DNA from: Aequorivita sp. UBA3180 | GTDB taxonomy: Bacteria > Bacteroidota > Bacteroidia > Flavobacteriales > Flavobacteriaceae | NCBI GenBank assembly: GCA_002364215.1 | Contig: DEXQ01000002.1 | Span: 94,379 to 158,378 of the forward strand | Length of the DNA stretch: 64,000 nucleotides | Direction: 5' to 3' | Shown here: piece by piece, positions 52,903 through 62,427 of the stretch | How positions within the stretch are numbered: the first letter of the stretch is position 1 | How the letters are laid out: the number at the start of each line of letters is the position of its first letter | Notes under the pieces: generated by a model | The model's input: the letters and a program-made list of their open reading frames with translations, nothing else | What the model was told of the DNA's origin: nothing | The model's database searches: none | Program-made: the position numbers and the translations under genes

Positions 52903-54289
52903 AACCTAAAATGTTTAGCAATTGCTCGCTTGTTTGTTGTTCGGAAAAAAGTTTGGTTGTTATATTATTATTTTTGTCTCTGTCTATCAGAATATGCTTT
53001 GGCGAAGGAATCAAGCAGTGCTGCAAGCCTCCAAAACCGCCAATGGTCTCTTGATATGCACCTGTGTTAAAGAAGCCAATATACAAAGGTTTTTCCTTTC
53101 TGAATTTTGGCAGATAGATGGCCGCCATATTTTGTTCGCTATTGTAATAATCATCGCTATCACAAGTCAACCCCCCCAAAAGCACTCTTTCGTACTCATC
53201 ATTCCAACGGTTCACGGCAAGCATAATAAAACGTTTGCTGATGGCCCAAGTATCTGGCAAAGTTGTGATGAAAGAGGAATTGATCATATTCCACTTTTCA
53301 CGGTCATTTTGCTGCTTTTGGTACAAAATCTCGTAAATGGCACCACCGCTTTCACCAACGGTAAAGCTACCAAATTCAGTGAAAATGTGTGGAACCGGCA
53401 CTTCGGCTTCTGCACAAGTAATATTTATTTGGTTTAAGATTTCGTCTATCATATACTGATAGTCATATTCAAAGTGCAAAGAGTTTTTAATGGGGAAACC
53501 ACCGCCAATATTCAAACTATCCAAGGACGGACAGATTTTTTTTAGGCGAACGTACACTTTTAAACACTTCACCAATTCATTCCAATAATAGGCAGTATCG
53601 CGAATACCGGTATTAATGAAAAAATGGAGCATCTTTAAATCTACACGCTCGTTGTTTTTAATCTGTTCTTCGTAAAAAGGAATTATATTTTTGTACCCAA
53701 TACCCAATCTGGAAGTATAGAATTCAAACTTTGGCTCTTCCTCAGAAGCGATACGTATACCCACATTAAAGTGATTGTCTATACTATCAGAAAGCAGCTC
53801 AATCTCTTCATAATTATCAATTATCGGGATACAGTTTTCGTGTCCGTCGTTGATTAGCCGGGCTATGTTTTCGATATATCTTTCGCGCTTAAAACCGTTA
53901 CAGATTACATATGTTTTATCTGTTACCTTACCGGCTTTTTTAAGGCTTTCTACAATATCAATATCAAAAGCCGAAGATGTTTCTATGTGTATATCATTTT
54001 TCAAAGCTTCATTCAAGACGTGCTTGAAATGTGAGCTCTTGGTGCAATAGCAGTAATTATAGGAGCCTTTGTAGTTGTTTTTTTCAATAGCATCGGCAAA
54101 CCATTTTTTCGCCAAATTTATATTTTCTGAAATTTTCGGCAGGTATGTAAACTTGAGCGGAGCACCGTATTCTTCTACGAGCGCCATAAGATCTACGCCG
54201 TGGAATTCAAGGCCATTGTCCCCCAACCGAAATTCTTCCTGAGGAAAATAGTACGTTTGGTTTATTAAGTCTATGTATTTAGTGTTCAT
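52892..54289 (-). CDS. speA: Arginine decarboxylase (biosynthetic, PLP-dependent)
   Basis: 465 residues, the fold III (alanine racemase-like barrel) type. The PLP-binding lysine is in CYCTKSSHF, and SLDSLNIGGGFP and GGLTCDSDDYY supply further active-site residues. The C-terminal GAYQETIGGFGG is typical. It converts arginine to agmatine, the first step to putrescine and spermidine. It lies in an operon with agmatinase and the deoxyhypusine synthase-like gene, each overlapping by 11 nt. Confidence 0.9.
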   Translation of the reverse strand: MNTKYIDLINQTYYFPQEEFRLGDNGLEFHGVDLMALVEEYGAPLKFTYLPKISENINLAKKWFADAIEKNNYKGSYNYCYCTKSSHFKHVLNEALKNDIHIETSSAFDIDIVESLKKAGKVTDKTYVICNGFKRERYIENIARLINDGHENCIPIIDNYEEIELLSDSIDNHFNVGIRIASEEEPKFEFYTSRLGIGYKNIIPFYEEQIKNNERVDLKMLHFFINTGIRDTAYYWNELVKCLKVYVRLKKICPSLDSLNIGGGFPIKNSLHFEYDYQYMIDEILNQINITCAEAEVPVPHIFTEFGSFTVGESGGAIYEILYQKQQNDREKWNMINSSFITTLPDTWAISKRFIMLAVNRWNDEYERVLLGGLTCDSDDYYNSEQNMAAIYLPKFRKEKPLYIGFFNTGAYQETIGGFGGLQHCLIPSPKHILIDRDKNNNITTKLFSEQQTSEQLLNILGYEH

Positions 54290-54600
54290 CCTTTAGTTTT
54301 CGTTGAATAGTGTAAATTAAAAATTCTTGTAGCTTATTCCCCAAAAATTAGGGAGTATAACAAAAAATTAACTTGAAGATTAGTTGCGAATAGGCAAGGC
54401 GTTTAGAGTGGAACTTTGGCCCAAAACGCGCTGCGGTACAGCTGGAGAGAGTAAAAATGTGTTGTTCATTTAGAATCTTTGTTTTTGAAATTTCTCAAAA
54501 ACCAACCATTTTAAAAATACTTTCACTTTGTTTGTTTACAGTACAAAAGTGCCAAAAAAAAACCAATAATTTATATAATGCACCAAATTTTCATTAGCCA
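54290..54600 (-). other. 311-nt intergenic region between speA and the rluB-like gene
   Basis: It is AT-rich and encodes no convincing protein. It should hold the speA promoter (transcription leftward), but no exact TAnnTTTG box is seen on the minus strand. A GC-richer stretch at about 54410-54450 (aggcgtttagagtgg ... aaaacgcgctgcgg) may be a leader or a remnant. Confidence 0.5.
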
Positions 54601-55533
54601 CTAAAGCATACTGAACATGTTGAGTTCCTTTTCGGTAAGGGTTCTCCAGCGGCCGCGCGGCAAATCTTTTTTGGTAAGGGGGCCGAGCGTAACACAATCT
54701 ACCCGAACCACGTCATACCCCAAATGTTCAAAAATAGTGCGAATAATGCTGTTTCCGGTATGTTTTATTTTTAAGCCTATTTCACTTTTTGGGGAATTAT
54801 CTACGTAGCTTATTTCCTCCACGGAAATTTCTCTTCCTTCAATACTGAAGCCTTCCTTTATTTTTTTTAGATGCTCAGCTTTTAGGTTTTTGTCCAGCTC
54901 TATATGGAATAAACGTGGAATCCCTTTTTTGGTAAATTTTTGCACAAATTCATCATCGTTTGTAAAAAGCAGCAGTCCAGTAGCATTTCTGCCCAAGCGC
55001 CCGAATGGTTTAATTTTGGCTGAAGTAGCGTTTGCAACCAAGTCCATTACCGTCATTCCTTTAGCATTACTATCGGTTGTGGCAAAACCCTTTGGTTTGT
55101 TCAGCAGGACGTAGGTATTTGGCTCAGGGTTTAAACGGCGGCCGTCAAAACGTACGTCATCACTTAATTGCACCTTGTAGCCCATTTCATTTACAATTTT
55201 TCCGTTTACGGAAACCAGACCTGTTGCAATATAGGTGTCTGCCTCGCGGCGTGAGCATACACCACTGTTTGCAATGTATTTATTAAGGCGTATTCCGTCA
55301 CCTGGATTGCTCTTTTTTACTTCTTTTACGGGTTTTTCCCTGCGGCCTATTTCCTTGCCCGTTTTATCAAATCGTAATTTCGGCTTGGCTGTAGGGTCTT
55401 GTTGACGCCCGGTTTTTTTGGGTAAAGATTCTGAATTTAAAGGAGCATTTCCTCTTGCATTGCTTCGGTTGCGCTGGTTATTACTACCACGCCCCGAAGC
55501 TTTTCCTCTGTTTTGATTGTCTTGTCTGCTCAT
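54601..55533 (-). CDS. RluB/RsuA-family pseudouridine synthase-like protein, catalytic Asp replaced
   Basis: 310 residues. A Lys/Arg/Asn-rich disordered N-terminus (1-75) is followed by an S4 RNA-binding domain (about 80-130, RLNKYIANSGVCSRREADTYI) and a pseudouridine synthase catalytic domain. The catalytic motif, usually GRLDxxTxGLL, reads GRLGRNATGLL here: the aspartate is Gly (codon ggc). The S4 and other core parts are intact. Either the enzyme has lost activity or the lineage uses a different catalytic residue. The family modifies 23S or 16S rRNA. Confidence 0.85.
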   Translation of the reverse strand: MSRQDNQNRGKASGRGSNNQRNRSNARGNAPLNSESLPKKTGRQQDPTAKPKLRFDKTGKEIGRREKPVKEVKKSNPGDGIRLNKYIANSGVCSRREADTYIATGLVSVNGKIVNEMGYKVQLSDDVRFDGRRLNPEPNTYVLLNKPKGFATTDSNAKGMTVMDLVANATSAKIKPFGRLGRNATGLLLFTNDDEFVQKFTKKGIPRLFHIELDKNLKAEHLKKIKEGFSIEGREISVEEISYVDNSPKSEIGLKIKHTGNSIIRTIFEHLGYDVVRVDCVTLGPLTKKDLPRGRWRTLTEKELNMFSML

Positions 55534-55546
55534 AGTTACTTTTTTG

Positions 55547-55554
55547 CAAAGGTA
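55547..55554 (-). promoter_or_regulatory. Candidate -7 box of the rluB-like gene
   Basis: Minus-strand TACCTTTG, an exact TAnnTTTG match, lies 14 nt upstream of the start codon. No TTG is found at the -33 spacing. Confidence 0.45.
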
Positions 55555-55630
55555 AGCAAATTAAGTAGGCACTCGCAGTTTTCAGTTTACAGTAAAAAGA
55601 CTGCTAATTGTGACTTGTGACTGAGGCTTT

Positions 55631-56767
55631 TTAGGAAATTATTTCCTTTAATATATAAAGGTAATCTGCTCTGTTTTTCAGAAAATCCAATTTAGAAATA
55701 TCAATAATTTTTATGTTTTCAGCATGTTGGTTTTTAATGAATTCCAGATAACCTGCATTCAACTTTTGTAGATACGATGCTTGTATGCTCTGCTCGTACT
55801 TACGGCCTCGTTTTTTTATATTTTCCAACAAGCGGTCGGTGTTTTGGTATAGGTAAATATATTTATCTGGCTTGGGCACATCTTTGTGCATTACATGGAA
55901 GAGTTTTTTATACAGTGCGTATTCTTCCTCGGGCAATGTGATGTCTGCAAAAATAAGGGATTTATTTACATCGTAATCTGCAATGACAGACTCCTTAAAA
56001 AGATCGAACTGGGTAATATCGTCTACCAATTGTTGGTAGCGGTCTGCCAAAAAAGACATTTCCAGTGGAAAGGCGTAACGTGAAGCGTCTTCGTAAAACT
56101 TTGGAAGGAAAGGGTTGTCCTTAAAACGTTCCAAAATTAGTTTTGCATTAAAATCATTTGCAATCTTGGTGGCCAAACTTGTTTTTCCGGCCCCGATGTT
56201 TCCTTCAATCGCTATATAATTGTATTGTGAAATATTATAATCCTTCATCGGGTTGCTAAGCCATTTGGACTGCTTTTGAAGCATACTTGAGTCTTCACTA
56301 GCCGCTAAAATTTTTATAATATTTTTTTGGGAAACCGGATGCACTAAGTGCGAATTGAGTTCGGCCAAAGGTTGCAAAACAAACTTTCGCTTTTGCATTT
56401 CGGGATGTGGAACGATTAGCTTTTCAGTCTCAATAATTAAATCGTCAATAAATATGATGTCAATATCTATAGGCCGCGAAGTATATGTTTTGGAAGCATT
56501 GCGCTTGCGCCCCATAGTTTTTTCAATTCTTAAAATTTGTTTTAGAACTGCGGCAGGTTTCAAATCGGTTTGTAGCCACACGGCACAATTCAAAAAAGAA
56601 TCTCCATCAAAACCCATTGCCGGGGTTTCGTATACCGAAGAGATTTTCATGATGCTTCCCACCTCGTCAAAAAGCGCATTCACCGCACTCTGAAGATACT
56701 CAAAACGGTTGCCCATATTGCTGCCAAGCGAGAGATAAACGTTATGCAGAGGTTGCAATGGATTCAA
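55631..56767 (-). CDS. folK: Fusion of HPPK (FolK) and deoxynucleoside kinase
   Basis: 378 residues, two domains. Residues 1-165 are 6-hydroxymethyl-7,8-dihydropterin pyrophosphokinase (VYLSLGSNMGNR, FLNCAVWLQTD, GRKRNASKTYTSRPIDIDI), the folate-pathway enzyme FolK. Residues 185-378 are a deoxynucleoside kinase (Walker A EGNIGAGKTSL, ERFKDNPFLPKFYED, the lid RGRKYEQ), which phosphorylates salvaged deoxynucleosides. The fusion is a recognised architecture in Flavobacteriia and joins folate and dNTP supply. Confidence 0.92.
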   Translation of the reverse strand: MNPLQPLHNVYLSLGSNMGNRFEYLQSAVNALFDEVGSIMKISSVYETPAMGFDGDSFLNCAVWLQTDLKPAAVLKQILRIEKTMGRKRNASKTYTSRPIDIDIIFIDDLIIETEKLIVPHPEMQKRKFVLQPLAELNSHLVHPVSQKNIIKILAASEDSSMLQKQSKWLSNPMKDYNISQYNYIAIEGNIGAGKTSLATKIANDFNAKLILERFKDNPFLPKFYEDASRYAFPLEMSFLADRYQQLVDDITQFDLFKESVIADYDVNKSLIFADITLPEEEYALYKKLFHVMHKDVPKPDKYIYLYQNTDRLLENIKKRGRKYEQSIQASYLQKLNAGYLEFIKNQHAENIKIIDISKLDFLKNRADYLYILKEIIS

Positions 56768-56908
56768 ATTTTAACATTTAAGACGAAATTAAGGAAAAGA
56801 AAAAGACTACCAAGTAAATTTGTGCGTAGATATAAATTTTACGGAAAGGCCGCTTTTTAACAGGTTGTTTCCAAAGGGATTATCACAAAATAAATTTTTA
56901 AATTTTTT

Positions 56909-59557
56909 ATGAATAAAGCACTAAAAATAATAGGAATAATTATTGGAATTTTGGTTTTATTGCTGATTGCGGCACCATTCATTTTTAAAGGAAGTCTTGA
57001 AAAAATGCTGAAACGCACCATCAATGAAAATCTCAACGCCACAGTAACCTGGGAAGATCTCGACTTGAGTCTTTTCAGTAGTTTTCCTGATGCTTCACTT
57101 CAGTTGAATAATTTTAGTGTAATTAACAAAGCCCCATTTGAGGGCGATACTTTAGCAAGCGGCAAGACGCTTTCACTAGATATGGGCATTATGCAGCTTT
57201 TCAAAAAAAGCAATGATGCTATAAAGGTAGATGAAGTAAAACTTGACGAAGCTTTTGTAAATATAAAAATTGATTCTCTTGGGAATGCAAATTATGACAT
57301 TGCCATAAAAAACGATGCCCCCGCCACAACTGATGCGGAATCTAGTGGCGGATTTACTTTCGATCTGAAAAATTATGAAATAAAAGATTCACGCATCAAT
57401 TACTTGGACGAGGCTACAAAAACCTACATCCTACTTACGGAAGTACAGCATAAAGGAAGTGGTGATCTTTCACAGGAAATAAGCAATCTGGATACTGAAA
57501 CCGAAGCACTTGCTTCATTTCGCCTTGACAGTACAGAATACCTAACCAGAAACAGGGTTTCGCTAAATGCAGTTTTTAAACTCGATCTCAAAAACCAAAA
57601 ATATACTTTTTTAGAAAACGAGGCCAACATCAACGAGCTTCCACTTACGTTTGATGGCTATGTGAAAGTGAACGAAACAAATAACGAAGTCGATATCACC
57701 TTCAAAACACCTTCTTCAGATTTTAAAAACTTTCTGGCAGTTATCCCAGAAACATATGTGAAGCAAATAAATGATGTGAAGACCACTGGAAATTTCACCG
57801 TAAATGGTATGCTAAAAGGTATCGTTGACAGTACGCACATCCCGATGATGGACATAAAAATAGCGAGTGAAAATGCTTCCTTTAAATATCCCGATCTTCC
57901 CAAAACGGTTGACAATATCACGATTGACGCGCAGTTGGTGAACGAAACTGGGTTATTAAAAGATACCTTCCTAAATATTCCAAAGTTGACATTTAGGATT
58001 GATAACGAACCCTTCCGCATTAGTGGAAGCATCAAGCAAATAACCGAAAATCCATTGGTGAACTTGGAAATGCAGGGCACACTCAATCTGGCAAATATTG
58101 AAAAAGTACTGCCTGTAGAAATGGAACAAAAACTCAGCGGTATTTTTAAGGCAGATGTTATCGCTAATTTTGATATGGAATCGGTTGAAAAAGAACGTTA
58201 TGATAGGATTGACGCCCGCGGAACTGCCAGTCTTATCAATTTTAATTACGATGCAGGTTTTAAGAGCGAATTGAAAGTTGCCAATGCCAATCTCGCAATG
58301 CAGCCGGGCACTATCACACTAAAAGAACTGAATGCCAATACGGGGCAAACCGATATTCGGGCCTCGGGAAACATTCAAAATCTTATTCCATTTTTGATGA
58401 GCAAACAGGATTTGAAAGGTAGGTTTGCTGTGCAGTCAAATACCTTTAATGTAAACGATTTTATGGCTGTGGAAAATACTTCTTCTGAAAATAATTCCGA
58501 AGAAAAAAGGAGTAATTCCCAAAACACATCTTCTTCCGAAGGGGTCAAAATTCCAGATTTTTTGAATGCTACGTTAGACTTTAACGCAAGTATAGTAATA
58601 TATGACAATTTAGAACTGAAAAATGCAAAGGGAACCGCCGCTATTGCGAATGAAATAATTACCATCAGCAATTTCACCTCTGATATTTTTGGCGGAAATA
58701 TTGCGCTATCCGGAAACGTTTCAACCAAGAATGAAACTCCCACTTTTGCAATGAACCTGGATTTAAGTAAAATCGATATTGATCAATCATTCAAGCAATT
58801 GGAAATGTTTCAGTTTTTGGTACCGATTGCAAAGGCGCTGCAGGGAAATTTAAACACTAAATTTGAATTTACCGGCCAGCTCACAAGTGATCTTTCGCCA
58901 AAACTTTCCACGCTTGCCGGAACTGCTTTGGCACAAATTATTACTGCCGAAGTGGATCCGCAACAAGCTCCTCTGTTGGCCGCCTTGGGCAACAAAGTTT
59001 CATTTTTGAATCTGGATAGGTTGAGTTTAAGGGACGTGAGCACCAACTTTTCTTTTAACAACGGTAAAATTGAGGTAAAACCTTTTGATTTTGATATAAA
59101 AGGAATCAATGTTGCCGTTGCCGGAACACACGGCTTGGACAAAACTATTGATTACAATGTAACTATGGATGTACCTGCGAAATATTTGGGGAGTGAGGTT
59201 ACAAAATTGCTTCAAAATTTAAATGAGCAGGAAGCTGACGCAATGAGCGTGGCACTACCAATTGGTTTGAAAGGAACTTTTACCAATCCACAAGTTTCCT
59301 TAAATGCAGAAACGGCAATTAACACGTTGACCAAACAAATTTTAGCGAAGCAAAAAGACAAATTGATAAAGCAAGGAACTGGGATTCTGGAAGATATTTT
59401 GGTGGGCGGAACCAAGCAGGACTCCACTAAAACGAATACCAATAATAATCAACAACAAACTACGCAACAACAAAATACAAAAATCATAAGGGATGTGTTA
59501 GGTGGAATTTTGGGTGGAAAGAAAAAGAAAACCGATACTACACAAACAGGAAGTTAA
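56909..59557 (+). CDS. AsmA-family envelope protein
   Basis: 882 residues. An N-terminal anchor (about 8-27) is followed by an AsmA N-terminal domain (KRTINENLNATVTWEDLDLSLFSSFPDASLQL) and a long, repetitive beta body. The C-terminal region (TNTNNNQQQTTQQQN, then LGGILGGKKKK) is low-complexity. AsmA-like proteins are thought to form bridge-like channels for phospholipid between membranes. Its stop overlaps the DUF2797 stop by 4 nt (convergent). Confidence 0.85.
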   Translation: MNKALKIIGIIIGILVLLLIAAPFIFKGSLEKMLKRTINENLNATVTWEDLDLSLFSSFPDASLQLNNFSVINKAPFEGDTLASGKTLSLDMGIMQLFKKSNDAIKVDEVKLDEAFVNIKIDSLGNANYDIAIKNDAPATTDAESSGGFTFDLKNYEIKDSRINYLDEATKTYILLTEVQHKGSGDLSQEISNLDTETEALASFRLDSTEYLTRNRVSLNAVFKLDLKNQKYTFLENEANINELPLTFDGYVKVNETNNEVDITFKTPSSDFKNFLAVIPETYVKQINDVKTTGNFTVNGMLKGIVDSTHIPMMDIKIASENASFKYPDLPKTVDNITIDAQLVNETGLLKDTFLNIPKLTFRIDNEPFRISGSIKQITENPLVNLEMQGTLNLANIEKVLPVEMEQKLSGIFKADVIANFDMESVEKERYDRIDARGTASLINFNYDAGFKSELKVANANLAMQPGTITLKELNANTGQTDIRASGNIQNLIPFLMSKQDLKGRFAVQSNTFNVNDFMAVENTSSENNSEEKRSNSQNTSSSEGVKIPDFLNATLDFNASIVIYDNLELKNAKGTAAIANEIITISNFTSDIFGGNIALSGNVSTKNETPTFAMNLDLSKIDIDQSFKQLEMFQFLVPIAKALQGNLNTKFEFTGQLTSDLSPKLSTLAGTALAQIITAEVDPQQAPLLAALGNKVSFLNLDRLSLRDVSTNFSFNNGKIEVKPFDFDIKGINVAVAGTHGLDKTIDYNVTMDVPAKYLGSEVTKLLQNLNEQEADAMSVALPIGLKGTFTNPQVSLNAETAINTLTKQILAKQKDKLIKQGTGILEDILVGGTKQDSTKTNTNNNQQQTTQQQNTKIIRDVLGGILGGKKKKTDTTQTGS

Positions 59558-60348
59558 TTTACCGTTATGGACACTACATATCCTTCGTTTCCCCGAATAT
59601 TGAAAACGGTTTGATCTTCAAACAGTAGGTATTGGCCTTTTATACCTTTCAGAACCCCTTCAAAGAAAGGATTCTTTTCGAGGTTAAGTGATTTTGGTTT
59701 TTCGGGATATTTCAATACCGGGAACTGCAGATTTGTTTCGGCATTGTTTTCCAAATAATATTCGGCAGCTTCGGCAGGAATAAATTGTTTCAGTCTGTTT
59801 CGCCATTCCACTAAATTTTCATCGGTCACATCATTTTTCAACATGCTTCTCCAGTTTGTCTTATCGCTCACGTGGTCTTTCAAAGCTACTTCGGTAATTC
59901 CCGCCAAATAACGATTGGGAACCTCAACAATTTCAATAGCCTCATGTGCGCCTTGGTCTATCCAACGGGTAGGAATCTGGCTTTTGCGCGTTACTCCTAC
60001 TTTTACGCTACTGCTATTGGCAAGGTACACTACGTGGGGCTGCAGTTGCACTCGCTTTTCAAATTCTAAGTCACGATCTTCAATATTAAGATGTGCCTTA
60101 CTTTTTTCGGGACTAATTACCCAATCTGCTGCTTGTGGAATTTCATAAAAACAGTCATAACAATAACCCTGACGATAAATTTTCTTTTGAAGGCCACAAT
60201 TTAGGCATTGATAGCGGAGAAAATTGATAGAAACTTTTTTATCCAGCAATTGGTTCATGTGCAAAAAATCGTTTGCAAAAACAAGATAGTATTGAATGGG
60301 CGAACCGTTTTCAGTCTGCATTTTGGTAAGTACTCCTTCGTAATTCAT
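59554..60348 (-). CDS. DUF2797 family protein
   Basis: 264 residues. A zinc-ribbon-like region (QCLNCGLQKKIYRQGYCYDCF) near residue 48 is followed by a GIY-YIG-like fold in the middle (VYLANSSSVKVGVTRKSQIPTRWIDQGA) and a C-terminal beta part. This matches DUF2797, a family of unknown function with a GIY-YIG-type core. Nuclease activity has not been shown for it. The gene is convergent with the AsmA gene. Confidence 0.85.
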   Translation of the reverse strand: MNYEGVLTKMQTENGSPIQYYLVFANDFLHMNQLLDKKVSINFLRYQCLNCGLQKKIYRQGYCYDCFYEIPQAADWVISPEKSKAHLNIEDRDLEFEKRVQLQPHVVYLANSSSVKVGVTRKSQIPTRWIDQGAHEAIEIVEVPNRYLAGITEVALKDHVSDKTNWRSMLKNDVTDENLVEWRNRLKQFIPAEAAEYYLENNAETNLQFPVLKYPEKPKSLNLEKNPFFEGVLKGIKGQYLLFEDQTVFNIRGNEGYVVSITVN

Positions 60349-60469
60349 TTATTCAAAAATATTTAGGCGATAATTTTTCTGAAGAAACACTGTGGAAACA
60401 TCACTTCAAAAAAGCGGAAATCGTAATTATAAAATCGTTATTTTTATAGCATAAAGATAGCAGAAAAAC

Positions 60470-61990
60470 ATGCCAATCCCCATTGTAAATTCCATTGCTT
60501 CTTGGTTCCTAAAAAAAAGATTTCATCAAATAGACCTTTTTTTAAAGTATCCTATTGAAGTCCAGGAAGAATTACTTTTCAATTTACTTCAGAAAGCAAA
60601 GCATACAGAAATTGGCCGGGAGTATGATTTTTCATCAATAAAAACTTATCGCGAATTTTCTGAAAGAGTACCCGTTACCACATATGAAGAAAACGAAGCC
60701 AGAATTGAACGCGCCAGATGCGGTGAAAGCAATATTTTCTGGCCCACGCCCATAAAATGGTTCGCAAAATCCAGTGGCACAACCAACGCCAAGAGTAAGT
60801 TTATACCGGTAACCAGCGATTCGTTGGAAAATTGCCACTACGCAGCAAGTAAGGATTTGCTATGTATGTACCTCAACAACAACCCAAATGCGCAATTATT
60901 TTTGGGAAAAAGCCTTCGCCTGGGGGGCAGCAAGCAGTTGTATCAAGAAAACGGAACCGTATTCGGAGATCTTTCCGCAATTTTGATTGACAACATGCCT
61001 TTTTGGGCAGAGTTCAGCAGTACACCCAGCAACGAAGTTTCATTAATGGGCGATTGGGAAACTAAGATGCAGGCAATTGTAAATGAAACCATTAAAGAAA
61101 ATGTAACCAGTTTAGCGGGAGTGCCTTCATGGATGCTGGTTTTGCTGAATCAAGTGATGGAGACCACGGGAAGAAATAATCTTTTTGAAGTTTGGCCAAA
61201 CTTGGAAGTTTATTTTCACGGAGGTGTAAATTTTGATCCTTACATAGACCAATACAACAAGTTATTACCAAAAAATGATTTTAGATATTACGAAATTTAC
61301 AATGCTTCCGAAGGTTTCTTTGCAATCCAAGATAGAAACGAAAACAAGGAATTGCTATTGATGCTTGACTACGGAATATTTTATGAATTTATTCCGATGG
61401 ATAATTACGGCACCTCTGAAGAAAGGGTGATTCCTTTGAGCGAAGTGGAGGAAGGTAAAAATTACGCCATTGTAATCACTACAAATGCTGGGCTTTGGCG
61501 ATACAAAATTGGTGATACTGTACGCTTTACCTCGACAGATCCGTACCGCATAAAGGTTACTGGCCGAACAAAACACCATATAAATGTTTTTGGTGAAGAG
61601 TTAATTATTGAAAACGCCGAAACAGCATTGCGAAAGGTTTCACAACTCACAAATGCTGAAATTGTGGATTATACAGCCGCACCAATTTTTATGAATGGAA
61701 AAGAAAAAGGGGCGCACGAGTGGATAATCGAATTTAAATCACCGCCCGACGACCTTAATTCATTTACCAAACTTTTGGACACTGCTTTACAGGAAGTAAA
61801 TAGCGACTATGAAGCCAAACGCTTCAATAACACTACGCTTAACGCCCCGACAATCCATCACGCTCGCGAACGTCTTTTTTATGATTGGTTAAAAGAAAAA
61901 AACAAACTCGGCGGACAGCACAAAGTGCCACGGCTTTCAAATACACGCGATTATTTGGAGGAACTTTTACGTTTAAACAATACTTTTTAG
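60470..61990 (+). CDS. GH3-family acyl-acid adenylating protein
   Basis: 506 residues of the GH3 (auxin-responsive promoter) family: the adenylate-forming P-loop FAKSSGTTNAKSKFIPVT, FEVWPNLEVYFHGGVNFDPY, YNASEGFFAIQD and LWRYKIGDTVRF. In plants the family couples amino acids to hormones; bacterial members probably activate fatty or other acids, substrate unknown. Length is normal. It stands alone, with 121 nt upstream and a 180-nt gap downstream. Confidence 0.9.
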   Translation: MPIPIVNSIASWFLKKRFHQIDLFLKYPIEVQEELLFNLLQKAKHTEIGREYDFSSIKTYREFSERVPVTTYEENEARIERARCGESNIFWPTPIKWFAKSSGTTNAKSKFIPVTSDSLENCHYAASKDLLCMYLNNNPNAQLFLGKSLRLGGSKQLYQENGTVFGDLSAILIDNMPFWAEFSSTPSNEVSLMGDWETKMQAIVNETIKENVTSLAGVPSWMLVLLNQVMETTGRNNLFEVWPNLEVYFHGGVNFDPYIDQYNKLLPKNDFRYYEIYNASEGFFAIQDRNENKELLLMLDYGIFYEFIPMDNYGTSEERVIPLSEVEEGKNYAIVITTNAGLWRYKIGDTVRFTSTDPYRIKVTGRTKHHINVFGEELIIENAETALRKVSQLTNAEIVDYTAAPIFMNGKEKGAHEWIIEFKSPPDDLNSFTKLLDTALQEVNSDYEAKRFNNTTLNAPTIHHARERLFYDWLKEKNKLGGQHKVPRLSNTRDYLEELLRLNNTF

Positions 61991-62114
61991 CTTCCTTTTT
62001 AAAAATACCAACACTTGTAAAATGTTGTAAATCGGGCATTTTAAACACTTTATCGACTGCTTTTTTCAAAAGTTGTATTTCAACGAGTTTACAAGTAAGT
62101 TCAACTAAAACTTT

Positions 62115-62145
62115 TGTGTGCGCTTTACTTCCAATGTACTTTTGA
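62115..62145 (+). promoter_or_regulatory. Promoter of the 60-aa lipoprotein gene
   Basis: TTG (62115-62117), 20 nt, TACTTTTG (62138-62145): a full Bacteroidota-type promoter 26 nt upstream of ATG 62172. Confidence 0.75.
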
Positions 62146-62171
62146 CATATCAAAATCATTGATATTTCAAA

Positions 62172-62354
62172 ATGAAACAAGTTTTATACATAGTTTGCTT
62201 TTTGGTTTTTACCGTTTTGTTTTCATCTTGCGCGTCTACAAACGCAGCAAAAAATGATGGAGAAGTAGCCGGTTATAATTTAAGAAGCAAAAAAGAGCAG
62301 ATGCACAATAAAATTCTTCACACTAAGAATAAGTCTTTGCTTGCCACTCCCTAA
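62172..62354 (+). CDS. Small lipoprotein (60 aa)
   Basis: 60 residues: signal peptide MKQVLYIVCFLVFTVLF, lipobox LFSSC, then a short polar mature part (ASTNAAKNDGEVAGYNLRSKKEQMHN...). A good promoter and terminator flank it, so it is a transcribed single gene. Homologous short lipoproteins occur next to clpX in flavobacteria, and a function is not known. Confidence 0.75.
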   Translation: MKQVLYIVCFLVFTVLFSSCASTNAAKNDGEVAGYNLRSKKEQMHNKILHTKNKSLLATP

Positions 62355-62377
62355 GAATCGTCTTAGTACAACATACA

Positions 62378-62407
62378 AAAACCTCGGAACTTTCCGAGGT
62401 TTTTCTT
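62378..62407 (+). terminator. Convergent terminator between the small lipoprotein and clpX
   Basis: Stem aaacctcgg / ccgaggttt with loop aacttt and a T-run, 23 nt after the lipoprotein stop and 20 nt before the clpX stop on the other strand. Confidence 0.85.
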
Positions 62408-62427
62408 TTATAAAACTGTATGATATT

